Assembly (NCBI GenBank): GCA_963422465.1
Contig: OY730175.1
Location: forward strand, 1,426,001 to 1,490,000
Direction: 5' to 3'
DNA: 64,000 nt
Origin: Lichina pygmaea
Lineage: Eukaryota > Ascomycota > Lichinomycetes > Lichinales > Lichinaceae
Below, piece after piece: positions 33,838 through 44,431 of this stretch. The notes under the pieces are model-generated. The model was not told the DNA's origin. It did not search any database and was given only the letters and a program-made list of their open reading frames with translations. The first letter of the stretch is position 1; every line of letters starts with the position of its first letter. A program made the position numbers and the translations under genes.

Positions 33838-36610
33838 GCTGGATCTCCGGTGATACCTGCGCGACGAAGAAACTTTCGTCTCGGTCAGCCGTCGGAACGG
33901 GGCACGGCAGACCTGCGCGCTCTCGTGGATGCAGGGGGAGAGCCATCGCCACGGGCACGGTCGAGGTCGAGGTCGAGGCCTTAGGGTCGTGAGGTCGACT
34001 CGACCCAAACACGACGACACGGTCGCAAGTAGGCGAACGAATGGCGGCTCTCCATGACGAAACGGGTATCGAGGCTGGGGGTCGGGCCCAAAGCGAACGG
34101 CCGTCCCCGTTCGAGTATGGCTTGAACCACGGAAGGGGGAAAGCTTGTGGGCATGTCCTCAGGAGAAAGGAGTCGCCAGGCGAAGATGGCCGAGCAAGGC
34201 AAGGGGGCAGGAACATCAACGGACGGACGTACCCAGACGAGAAGGTATCGATCGATACAGGACCGACAAGAATTCGGACGACTGGGCCCGGTCGGCGGCA
34301 GCACAACGGGCGCTCGACCCCAATCGTCGACTCGACAGGGACGAAGTGCTTATCGCGCCGATGCTCTCGTTACGGGGCGGTTTTCTGGCCGTGTCGCAAA
34401 ACGACCCTGGTTTGGTTCAAGGTTTTGCCGCTTTGAGTGAAGTTGAAGAAGGGAAAGGGGAGGGACGGCGGAAAAATGGCCGGGATGAGCTTAGGGCGCT
34501 GGCGGAGGGAGTTATTGGGGATAAGTAGGACCGGGCGAGCTGAGTCATCCGGGTTCTAAAGAGCGGCTGAGTCATCGGCATCCTGAGAGCTGCTTCACGT
34601 CGCGCCGTCGCCGTCCGTACGTACGTGTACGCAACGAACAAGTTACGGCTCAAGAGCCCGGGACCGCCCGGAACCTAGGCGCGGCACGGCGGGCACGGTG
34701 GCACGGGTGGGTGCGGGCCGGGGTGGGGGGGGGGGGGGGGGGTGGTATCAACTAAGCCGAGGCTTGGCCCGGAGCTGGGCTGTCCGTCTCGATCGGGCCG
34801 CGTCTTCTTCTATTCTATTCTCGATCGGAACTTGGCGGAGAAGGGAAAGGGTCGAGGACGTCAAGACCGGGGGGTTGTCTCCTCCTTATGAGAGTCGACG
34901 AGAGCGCCGTCCCCGACCGCAGTCGAAGAGCTTAACGCCATCGGGCAATTGCCCGAGCGAGGAACAAAGCCCCGGTTCGGGCAAGACCGAAGCTCCGAAC
35001 GGGCGGCCAAGCGGCGTGATGACCAATTCCGTAAGTAAGCGAGGGGCCTGGCCTCTGCGCCGCGAAGTCCATCGGCTACACTACGTACGTACGTATGTAC
35101 TGCGTCGCAACACAAGTCAGGGACCACTCCTACATGCACGGGCCGACAGGGTCACAAATAACGCGACGGAAATAGCAGTCGTCCTCGGCGCTAGAGTCGC
35201 ATCGCTACCGACCCACCCGAGGGTCGATCTTGTACGGGGCCGTACAAACTTGTGTCATGCCACTATAGTCCCGAGGCGGGCGCTTGGATGACCGAGCCCG
35301 AGTCTGCGATGTCCGACGGAGGTCGAATCAAGAAGGTCGTCGATTGATAACCGGCATCTCGTAACTTTTGGCCTTCAGCTCCGAGTACTTCTAGAATGTC
35401 ATCACTTTGCAATACCGCCGGCCCAATACGCCTGAAATCATTAGCCCCAAAGCTCTACAATGTACATACGTACTCCGTAGACAATCCCCAATTACATTCA
35501 ACACTTTTCGTCAGAAATCGCGAGAAGAAACCTCGATCCAGATCCGGCAATGGGCTGACGCCCACGGAGCCAGTCGAGGGTAGTTACGGCCTGGAAGCCC
35601 AACAGGGGGGCCTCAGGCTTGATACGAGCTGACCTTCCGTTTGCGGGGCAGCTATCTACGCCCAAGCCACCTGAATTACGTGCGAGGGCGGTCCGCCAAA
35701 GAGAAGGCTACCTTGCGTGTACTCGAGGCCCCTGGAAGAATTCTAGATGCAGAATGGCTTTCGCTTTTGCGGACCGTCCTCGGACGAGGGTACGAGGGGA
35801 CGAGGGTACGTACTGTACGGAAGTATGTACGAGTACGAGTCGTACGTCGGCGCTAAACTCATGCCCGTACAGCGCCATGATCGGTCACGTGGGCGTGGTG
35901 GCAAGCGCGCCGTGCGACGTACGACGGAAGAGCGACCACGGGAACTCGAAGACAGAGCCGTGGTTGCACTCTGAGATGTCCGACGGAAGAGTGACCACCT
36001 CCCAGAACTTGAAGGGCGAACGTTGACGGCAAGTGTCTCCCGATCACTCCAAAAGTCGAAGACTACGGAAAGCATGTCAGGAGCGTTCAAGTTGCCTCAT
36101 GTCTTCTGCCGCCGTTCAATAATTACGGCTACCACAGTTACCGACGTACGAGCACTCGTACGTTCGTACCGCAGAAGTCGACCCTGCCGCCCCTGCGTTT
36201 GAGGCCGCTGTTGCCCGCCAATAGGCCCCACTGCCCCCCATTGGCCTCTTCGTCCACCCTCACGATGGTTGTGCCTCCCTAGAATGTTGCTTTCATGAGT
36301 TCCGTTGCTCGCCCAGGCCCGTCGCACGCTCGACCATGACAATGGCGAGAGCGTGCTGGCTCACGTCGAGTCAGACAATTGTCGACGTCGGCTGTATGTC
36401 AAAGGTCTCGGCCGGGTCACGACCGCCTTCCTCGCCGGGCAATCTCGCCCCGAAACATCTGGCGTAGCAGATGCGGTCGGAAGGGGCTCCTTTCGACACA
36501 CGCGCCTACGTTCCGCCCGGAACGGCCTTCTGCGGCGTCGTGTGGGCCGGGAAGCGACAGCTTCGACCCACGATCGTGCAGGTCGCCCCTGTCTCTTTCT
36601 TTCCTGTTCT

Positions 36611-36641
<31 letters not shown>

Positions 36642-36993
36642 CGTCACTCTCGTCGCTCCTTTTTCGACCGACTTTCTCGTTCCTCCGTTCGACCTTGACC
36701 GGGTCAAGGTCGGTTCTTCCATTCTCCGGAGAGCAGGTCTCGCCCGCCTCTTTTGCTCGACAGACCCTACGGCGCTTGGCCGTCGCGGATTAAGCGCCCT
36801 CCCTCACCCTTCTCCGACCGAGAAAGGCAACGCCGCCGACAGCGCTGCCGTATGCTCGACGACGGAGAACACGTTCGAACTGCGCCGTCCCCTTCCCCTC
36901 CGGTCCAAGATCTCGACAGTTCGAGTCCGATTCGCCCTATCGCACAGATTCCGCCCCGATCGACTGGTACGGTCGCCGTCCTGATCGCGCACG
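33838..36993. other. Long intergenic region between divergent MADS-box and tetraspanin genes
   Basis: About 3.2 kb with no gene I can support. Frames are short, overlapping and Arg/Ser-rich. It holds an 18-nt G run (34725-34742), clusters of ACGT/GTAC palindromes (35080-35100, 35800-35850, 36140-36170) and a TCG trinucleotide run near 36616-36640. Promoters of both flanking genes must lie here. No TATA box is obvious at either end. Confidence 0.5.
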
Positions 36994-37853
36994 ATGGACA
37001 GGGTCCTTGTCGTCCTGCTGCTCGTCGACCTCCTCTTTCTTGGCACCGGAGGCCTGCTGGTCGGCGCCGCCGTTCGGACCAAGAATCAGCTGGACAGCGA
37101 GCCGACGCTGGACAACGTCGCCGCTAACCTGTTGCTCGCCCGCACGCCCTGGGTTGGTACGTCACACCCTGCTTCCCTCGACGGCCACGACGCCGAAGGG
37201 ACGATGGCGTCGACTGATCGCGTCGTGTAGGAGCCATCGCCAACGGCTCCCTCGTCTTCGTCGCCTTCCTCGTCTCCGTGCCCGGTCTCGTGATCCAGAC
37301 GAACCGTGGCTGGCTCAAGGCCTTTGGCTGGATGATCATCGTCTCGGCCGTGTTCACGCTCTCGCTCGGGCTGGACATCTGGTTCTCGACCCTGAAGACG
37401 CGCTCGAACCTGCGCTCCGTCTGGGCGGCCGAGTCGCCCGAGACGCAGAGCCTGCTCCAGCAGAGGGTGAGTCCGCAGGCCGTGCGCCCTTGCCTCGCGC
37501 ACCGGGGTTGACCTCTGCCAGTTCGACTGCTGCGGTTACATCGACGCCGCCACGCCGCCTTACCGGCGGGACGGCACCTGTCCGAACGCCTTCGTCGCCG
37601 CTCAGAAGGCCGGCTGCGTCGGCGGCTTCAGCGACTACGCCAACCACTATCTCGATCGCATCTTCACCCTCATCTTCGGCATGGTCGGTGAGTGCGACGA
37701 GCCCTCGTCGCTGTCTTCACCGGCGTTGCTGACCTCCGCTCCGTAGCCCTGGACTTTGTCGTCCTTGTCGCCGTCGCCGTCCTGCTCAAGGAACGTCTGG
37801 ATCGGGCTCGCTTCCGCCTGGGGGACCTGAAGCATGGCCTACGCGGCATATAA
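36994..37853 (+). CDS. Tetraspanin-like membrane protein
   Basis: Four exons (36994-37156, 37231-37466, 37522-37687, 37747-37853) with introns of 74, 55 and 59 bp give 223 residues. Hydrophobic segments lie at about residues 3-27, 55-77, 86-106 and 181-203, the four-pass tetraspanin layout. Between segments three and four is the large loop with the hallmark FDCCGY (C136, C137, G138) and two more cysteines, C153 and C165, enough for two disulfides. The loop is short, as in fungal tetraspanins. Tetraspanins organise membrane microdomains; fungal members are linked to appressorium function and cell-surface processes. No N-glycosylation or sorting motif was studied. The stop codon lies inside a GCATATAAGCC string that also occurs as the likely TATA box of the next gene. 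Confidence 0.85.
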
Positions 37854-38753
37854 GCCAGCAGCTCGCACGGACGTGCGATCACGTCTTCTTCTTCTTCGTC
37901 TGCCTTGTTCTCTCCTTGTTCTCTACAGATGTTCGCGCCTTATGCTGCCTTCTGTTTTCAATCGATCCGTCCCGGGGATTCTTCATGCAAGAACGGCGTC
38001 TGGGTTGGCATCTCTGGGATGTACTTTGTACACGAATGCCATGCTACAATGCTTTCTGTGTTCACTCTCGGCGCCCTTCCACGTCGTGTTTGAACCTCGT
38101 GCCCAGGTTCAGCACCGCAGCTTACTTTGGCTGATCCTGAGCGGGCTTCGCGTCGCTGCTGGCGAACGGGCTGAAACGTTTTGAACGCCTTATCGGTCGT
38201 CCAAAAGACATCAGCATCTGGCGTGGTCGTCTTGACACATCTGGCTTTGAATGTGTCTCGCGACGCCGTAGCTCTCTCATGCCCGCGATCCTTCACTCTG
38301 TACACTTGCGCTCTGCCCCTCGAGAATCGGGTGGTGTAGCGTCGTCTTCCGTCCTACGAGGTTTGTTGGCCGCATCATCTGAAGCTGCCAATCCATCCGA
38401 TGCGGTGGTCGTGTCTGCGGGACGACGGGAACGCTTCGAGCCGCTGACTTGACTAGCGCCACCTCCGAGAGCCGAACGGTGCTGCAGTTTCGGCTGTTGC
38501 GCTCCCCGCAATATCACATGCGCCTGCTCCGGCCACGGTGCCGAGTGGGCATGAGCGTGATCCAATGCGCCACGTCCCCCTCCTTACGCCGCGGCAAGCC
38601 GGCGACACGACCCTCAGCCTGCCCGATCTGACGTCAACAGCGTCGACGGAGACAGCATATAAGCCGGCAGCCATGGCTCCTGATGTCTACTTCCCGTTCA
38701 TTCTCATCGGCGCCCCCTAACTCGTCCTCCGCCCGAGCAACTCGATCGAAAGC
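37854..38753. promoter_or_regulatory. Intergenic region and likely malate synthase promoter
   Basis: 900 bp between tetraspanin and malate synthase, both plus strand. Close to the malate synthase ATG are CCAAT at 38562-38566 and TATAA at 38658-38662 (in GCATATAAGCC), about 92 bp before the start codon. No gene is supported in 37860-38560; the frames there lack domain character. Confidence 0.5.
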
Positions 38754-40738
38754 ATGTCCACCGTCGACGCGTCGCTGAAGGGTGTCTGCGTCCTGGGCCC
38801 CTGCGTCCTGGGACCTGTGGAAGGGTCGTCGAGCAAGATACTCAGTCGCGATGCCGTCGCGTTTCTGGCGCTGCTGCATCGATCGTTCAACGCCACCCGC
38901 AAGCATCTCCTCGAGCGCCGAAGCGCCCGCCAGGCCGAGCTCGACCGAGGCTTCCTGCCCGACTTCCTCGCCGAGACGAGACGTATCCGCGACGACGACG
39001 GCTGGAGGGGCGCCCCGCCGGCTCCGGGCCTCGTCGACCGCCGCGTCGAGATCACCGGCCCGACCGACCGTAAGATGGTCGTCAACGCCCTGAACTCGGA
39101 CGTCTCGACGTACATGGCCGACCTCGAGGACTCGAGCGCGCCGACGTGGCACAACGTGATCAACGGTCAGGTCAACCTCTACGACGCCGTGCGCCGCCGG
39201 ATCGACTTCAGGCAGGGAAGCAAGGAGTACAAGCTGCGGACGGACCGCCGGCCGCCGACGCTCCTCGTCCGGCCGCGGGGCTGGCATCTCGAGGAGAAGC
39301 ACCTGACGGTCGACGGCGAGCCCGTCTCGGCGAGCCTCTTCGACTTTGGCCTGTACTTCTACCACAACGCCCACGAACTGGTCAAGAGGGGAGCGGGGCC
39401 CTACTTCTACCTGCCCAAGATGGAGTCCCACCTGGAAGCCCGACTCTGGAACGACGTCTTCAACCTCGCTCAAGACTCTGTTGGCATGCGGCGAGGGAGC
39501 GTCAGGGCGACGGTGCTGATCGAGACCGTCCTGGCCGCGTTCGAGATGGACGAGGTCGGTGGACCCTCCCTCCGTCCGCGTGTCTTTGTTCTTCTTATGG
39601 CCGTGCGCGCTCTCGCTCAAAACCCCCCGACCAGATCATCTTCGAGTTGCGCGACCACAGTTCCGGTCTGAATTGCGGACGCTGGGACTACATCTTCAGC
39701 GTCATCAAGAAGTTCCGGCGACACCCTAGCTTCGTCTTGCCCGATCGGTCGGCCGTGACAATGACCGTGCCGTTCATGGATGCCTACGTCAAGCTCCTGA
39801 TCAAGACGTGCCACCGCAGGGGCGTGCACGCCATGGTAGGTTTGGTCTGCACCTAGACTTCCCCCTTTTCCCGAGCGAGCCTCGCTGAGGGTTCATCACC
39901 AACCTTTCCCAGGGAGGCATGGCGGCGCAGATCCCCATCAAGGACGACCCGAAGGCGAACGAGGTCGCCATGGCCAACGTGCGAACGGACAAGCTGCGCG
40001 AGGTCAAGGCCGGCCACGACGGCACCTGGGTGGCCCACCCGGCGCTCGCCGCCATCGCCGCGGACGTGTTCAACGCGCACATGCCGACGCCGAATCAGCT
40101 CTACGTGCGGCTGGCGGATGTCGAGATCGCGGCCAAAGACCTGCTCAACATGGACGTGCCCGGGCGGATCACGGAGGACGGCATCCGCAAGAACCTGAGC
40201 ATCGGCCTCGGTTACATGGAGGGATGGCTGCGGGGTGTCGGCTGCGTGCCGATCAACTACCTGATGGTGCGTCGGCCCGCCCGACAGACGAGTGGCATTT
40301 CGCCCTGGACTGACGACGGTGGCACGCGCAGGAGGACGCGGCGACGGCCGAAGTCAGTCGCAGTCAGCTGTGGCAGTGGTGCCATCACGGCGTGTGCACG
40401 GCAGAAGGCGTCAAGGTCGACAAGGCCTACGTGCTGAGGCTACTGCGGGAGCAGGCCGACGCACTGGCCTCGAAGGCGCCAAAGGACAACAGGTTCCACG
40501 AGGCAGCGGGGCATTTCGCCGGCCAAGTCACGGGCGAGGACTATGCCGACTTCTTGACCACGTACGTCAGCCCCCCTCTCGAGCCTCGTCCCGTGTGATC
40601 CATTCCTGTGCCGTTTCATCTTCATGCTGTCTCATTTCGGCGCTGTACGGTATCAGAGCAGAGGGCGACATTGACGTCTCTCTCATCAGGCTTCTCTACG
40701 ACGAGATCACCACGCTCGGACGCGCCTCGAAGCTGTGA
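38754..40738 (+). CDS. Malate synthase, peroxisomal (glyoxylate cycle)
   Basis: Condenses glyoxylate and acetyl-CoA to malate and CoA, the second glyoxylate-bypass step after isocitrate lyase, letting the fungus grow on fatty acids and C2 compounds. Five exons (38754-39554, 39635-39835, 39913-40266, 40332-40561, 40690-40738; introns 80, 77, 65 and 128 bp) give 544 residues, the usual length. Landmarks: [12 protein letters not shown] near residue 122, the family signature [17 protein letters not shown] near 272, GGMAAQIPI at 335, and [17 protein letters not shown] at 452, whose Asp454 matches the catalytic base. The last three residues are SKL, a type 1 peroxisomal targeting signal carried by the tiny final exon. 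The N-terminus has a small duplication, [12 protein letters not shown]. The start is the first ATG after the TATA-like site. Carbon-source control is likely but no element could be assigned. Confidence 0.95.
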
Positions 40739-41844
40739 TGGGATGAACAGGCCGGGTATCGTGATGGCCAGACTTGGAGAGGAGAGATGTCGTCGGACTC
40801 GGAGCTGGATGTAGGACTGTCTGTAGCAATCACTGCCTCACTGGCCCTCCACCACTCTGCCACTCTGCCACCTACACAGTACGGTACCGGTACGGCAAGA
40901 GCGGTGCCACCGGTCCCCTACAGGCCAGTGGATTTTTGTAGTGCTGAGATAAATCGCCGACGGTATTGGTATTGGTATTGGTATTTCTACGTCACTCTTT
41001 CTCCTACTTGACTCTTTCTCCTACTCCAACTCTCTTTTCCTACTCTCCACTCTAGTACTAATATCCTAGACTACCCGGACGCTGGATCTACGTACTCCGT
41101 ACCGCAACAATGCAGTACAGTACGAAGGTACCCACAGGAGACCCCCCTGAACCACATACAGTACAGTACATGCCCGGGGATGAGACCCCTCCCCCGCAGC
41201 GTTCTACTACAGGACTGCTAGTAATGCAGTGCCCCCTAGTGACGCTGCGCCCTAGTAGTGCAGGGCCCCTACCATACTCGTACTTGTACAGTAATCCAGC
41301 GCTGTCCTACAAATGTACAGTGGCACAACACAAGTCTGCGCACACCTTCATACATAATCTACCTTGGGTTAAGAGCGTACCTGCGAACTGCCCCTTGTGG
41401 CTAGGCCGCCGCCACTTCAGGCAAAGCTTCTTGCTTCGCTACCCTCCCTGCTCGCACATCATGGCTATAAGATCTGACTTCTTCCCTCTTCACCATCCTA
41501 CAACTTCTGTCTGCTCTTTACTTGTCTTCTCACTGGTCTTGCCAGTACCTGTGCCATCTGCCAGCTGCCAGCCAAGCACTTCTACCTAATCTCTGCTGTT
41601 GGTTTCAGATCACAAGGTGGTTTTCTTTTTGGTGCTAATGCCAACTAGAGCATGTACTGTACAAGGTAATTACCACTGACACCACTGTCCATTTCCCCAA
41701 CATCTGCTCTTATGTTGAACAGGATCAAGTTCTGACAAAGACTGCAGCTGGCTGGATTATGTGGTGATTGAAAGTTTAACCTTGTAACCAACACCACCAA
41801 TCCGACTTTGAGAGTGCCAGTGGTGACATGAGTGTCTTGCCAAG
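40739..41844. other. Intergenic, rich in GTAC palindromes
   Basis: Downstream of malate synthase. It holds many GTAC-centred strings (CAGTACGGTACCGGTACGG near 40880; CAGTACAGTACGAAGG near 41112) and a GGTATT tandem run near 40962-40985. From about 41600 base composition falls and the sequence looks repeat-derived. No gene is supported; the 159-codon frame at 41110-41589 has no recognisable domain. Confidence 0.45.
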
Positions 41845-42140
41845 AATAGGTGACTCCACAAAGAAAGTAGTTCTGGAGTAAGTGCTTTGGGAAAGAACTA
41901 GGCTGAGAAAGCTTTTATCTTCTTAAAAGTTTTGGCTAGTTCTTCTTCAGTTGAGTTTCCAAATCTGGGACCAAAGGAAGATCAGGAGTCCTGTTAGCTT
42001 TTGCCTTTCCCCACTTTGCAAGCTTCCAGGATTTTGAAGAACTGGCTAGCTCATGGACTTGTTGTCTGAAGATGTTCTGCTTTCTCTCTCTGACTACCTT
42101 TTTCTTGTTCTTGGTTGCTTGTTCTAGGTTTTCTTGGGAT
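41845..42140 (-). mobile_element. Degraded internal fragment of the LINE (copy L9)
   Basis: The minus strand matches LINE ORF2 at about 16420-16710, the linker between endonuclease and RT. Shared blocks are CATGAGCTAGCCAGTTC, GGAAGCTTGCAAAGTGGGGA and CCTGATCTTCCT. It lacks both LINE ends and carries small insertions and many substitutions, so it is an old relic lying inside the otherwise genic half. Confidence 0.8.
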
Positions 42141-42724
42141 GCCTAACGATGCTAGCATAGGTGTCGTGCTAGCATAAGCTGTGGTGTCGTGATAGAACAT
42201 TGTGGTGTCGTGATAACAGTACCCTTAACACAACAGCCACAAACGCACGCCTCAGCCAGCCTACAATAATTCGGTATAGAAACGTGAGGACGAATGCAAC
42301 TACTGCACACAACCGCGGCGGGGCTTGCTTGACAAGGGCCATCTCACGAGCACGCCGAATTACCGTACCGATTTGATCCTCCTGACCCTTCCATCGGCTA
42401 GCGCGCTCGTCTTCGCCTTCGCCGACAGGTCTGTTTCACGGAGTGAAAGTGTCGGCCCCTTCCTTCCTTCCCTCATAGTACAGAAGATAGGTCCTGTCAG
42501 GACACCCATGTGGTACGATACTGACAAGCGGTAAAGGGATGGTCAGCGTGCGAAGTCAGGGTGGCACGGAAGAGGCTCCTAGCGATCTCGTCTCTAGGAG
42601 CGAGCGTGGACTAGTTTACCCTCCAGGTTGGCGTGACAGGTAGGTACCTTCTCGGCGTCAAATCAAATCAACATCAACTCACCTACTTCTAGTTGTCTTA
42701 CCGTGGATTTGCGGTTGTTCAATC
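42141..42724. other. Upstream region of the protease gene, with short direct repeats
   Basis: Three imperfect direct repeats of about 22 bp built on GGTGTCGTG (about 42159, 42182 and 42204) lie next to a GCTAGCAT inverted pair. Closer to the gene is a T/C-rich stretch ending TTGTTCAATC before the ATG. No coding frame is supported. Confidence 0.4.
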
Positions 42725-44431
42725 ATGGACCATTCAGTGGACCATCCAGTGATGCCGAAGCAGAATCCCATGTCGTTCGCTCAGAAAGGTACTAAGACGC
42801 GCATGATCCGGCCTGTTGGAATTCCCTCGGACATGGAGTCCAAGTATTACTACCACGGCCTACCCTCTCGGCCTCGCCTTGTGGCTCGTTCGAGCACAAC
42901 CCCCTGGGAAGTCGTCACCGGTCCATGGACTTTTCCAGTACCGAAAGAGCTCAGACCGATTGGGAACCACAGGGGCCTCCGGAGAGCGTGGCAAAGCCTT
43001 CTTCCCACGCAGCTTTTCCAAGCTTTCGACGAACTACATGTGAACTGGACGAGCCTCGACGTCCTTCGCATGGCCAGTGTTCGAGACGGGTATACTGCTG
43101 GAGCTGACGCTACCACTGGAGACGATGAAGCTCACGCCATCCTATGGGTGGGGGTGATGCCAGTGTCCCTTACTCCTGAAGACGGGTATATGGCAGCCAT
43201 GCGCGTCCAGCATCTGCTGCGGGATTTCGGGATCTTTGACGTGGAATGCGAGATACGAGAAACCAGAGTCTTGCGGAGTGTCGGGCCCAAGCTCCTGAAA
43301 CCACTCATCACCTACGATGATCCGACACGCGATGTCCGTATCTCTCTAACCACTACTCTCGGCCAGCCGATCGCAACCTTAGCGAGGCCATGGGCAGAGG
43401 GTACTCTTGGTTTCTTCGCCCAGGCGGGTGGAGATCGCAGCAAGTTGTTTTTCGTGACTGCTGGCCACGTCGTTACCCGACAGGGGGAACAAAACACAGT
43501 CTATCACCGTACAACTACTACTCAACCTGCCCAGAAAGTTATCCTCCTTGGTCGTGAGAGCTACGGGAAGCTCCTTGCCAAGATCAGGAATGAGGTCGAC
43601 GATATGACAATGTTGATCGAGGATCGGGAGACCACCGCTAAGCGGTTCGAGGGTGACGAGAGCGATGAGGCCAAAGAGCATCGCATCAAAAACGAGACTT
43701 GGTTTGACGACTCTAGGAAGACCAGAGAGGCTTTTCGGAATCTTGAGAAGGAAGTTGCGACCAAGTGGGACAACCCTGAGAACCGCGTCATGGGCTTTAA
43801 ACTGCTCTCACCTCCGTTAGTGGCTGGAGCTCCGCCTCTCGGGTTCACGCAAGACTGGGCCATGATCCAGTTGGACCTGGAAAAGATTGATGCCACCAAC
43901 TTTGTGGGCAATGTCATTGACCTGGGGACAGCTTTCAGCCGTGGGCAATTGACGCGCATGATGAATCCCCATCCACGGAACCCCCCAGGCTTCAAGTTTC
44001 CAGCCGGCGGCCTGCTAAGAATCCGTGGCAAGATTTCCCTTGACGAGATGAGACACCCGACACTCTTGGACGGGAATGGTGAGCCTGGCATTGTGGTTGT
44101 CAAGAGGGGCCGAACAACAGGCCTTACCATTGGTCGTGCCACCGAGCTGGAGTCATTCTCGCGCATCGTCTTCGAAGGTGTTCCACCGCATATCTCCAAG
44201 GAATGGGCCATCCTGCCGTACGACAAGAAATCCGGCCCATTCTCCGATGGAGGTGACTCTGGAGCTGCTATCGTTGATGGCCATGGCCGTCTGGGTGGCA
44301 TTGTGACCGGCGGTACCTCCTATAGTTCTTCGCTCGACGTCACCTACGCCCCACCCATCGACGGACTTCTTGACAGCTTTCGCCAATGGGGCTTTGACAA
44401 TGTCAACCTCAGCCCGGAGCTACCAGCTTAG
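42725..44431 (+). CDS. Trypsin-like serine protease domain protein, intronless
   Basis: A single open frame of 568 residues, the only intronless gene in the genic half. The C-terminal 330 residues look like a chymotrypsin-fold peptidase: His248 in FFVTAGHVV, Asp377 in FTQDWAMIQLD and Ser512 in GGDSGAAIVD would form the triad, with KRGRTTGLTIG at 460-470 typical for the strand before the catalytic Ser. Between His and Asp is a long charged, helical insertion (about 280-355). The N-terminal 230 residues (TPEDGYMAAMRVQHLLRDFGIFDVECEIRE) match no domain I know. There is no signal peptide or membrane segment, so it is likely intracellular, unlike digestive trypsins. Large lineage-specific families of such proteins occur in basidiomycetes; substrates are unknown. 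It sits between a LINE relic and a chromovirus relic. Confidence 0.75.
   Translation: MDHSVDHPVMPKQNPMSFAQKGTKTRMIRPVGIPSDMESKYYYHGLPSRPRLVARSSTTPWEVVTGPWTFPVPKELRPIGNHRGLRRAWQSLLPTQLFQAFDELHVNWTSLDVLRMASVRDGYTAGADATTGDDEAHAILWVGVMPVSLTPEDGYMAAMRVQHLLRDFGIFDVECEIRETRVLRSVGPKLLKPLITYDDPTRDVRISLTTTLGQPIATLARPWAEGTLGFFAQAGGDRSKLFFVTAGHVVTRQGEQNTVYHRTTTTQPAQKVILLGRESYGKLLAKIRNEVDDMTMLIEDRETTAKRFEGDESDEAKEHRIKNETWFDDSRKTREAFRNLEKEVATKWDNPENRVMGFKLLSPPLVAGAPPLGFTQDWAMIQLDLEKIDATNFVGNVIDLGTAFSRGQLTRMMNPHPRNPPGFKFPAGGLLRIRGKISLDEMRHPTLLDGNGEPGIVVVKRGRTTGLTIGRATELESFSRIVFEGVPPHISKEWAILPYDKKSGPFSDGGDSGAAIVDGHGRLGGIVTGGTSYSSSLDVTYAPPIDGLLDSFRQWGFDNVNLSPELPA

Noticed and set aside
34041-34528. Overlapping plus-strand ORFs upstream of the MADS-box gene
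   Set aside because: Three frames are open at once, all Arg/Gly-rich; no motif and no splice pattern that yields a domain.
38634-39620. 328-codon minus-strand ORF opposite malate synthase
   Set aside because: Antisense reading of exon 1 of malate synthase; composition typical of a GC-rich shadow frame.
41110-41589. 159-codon plus-strand ORF downstream of malate synthase
   Set aside because: No recognisable domain, runs through GTAC-rich low-complexity DNA, and no upstream signals.
43561-44301. 246-codon minus-strand ORF opposite the protease gene
   Set aside because: Antisense shadow; the plus strand carries the His-Asp-Ser motifs.
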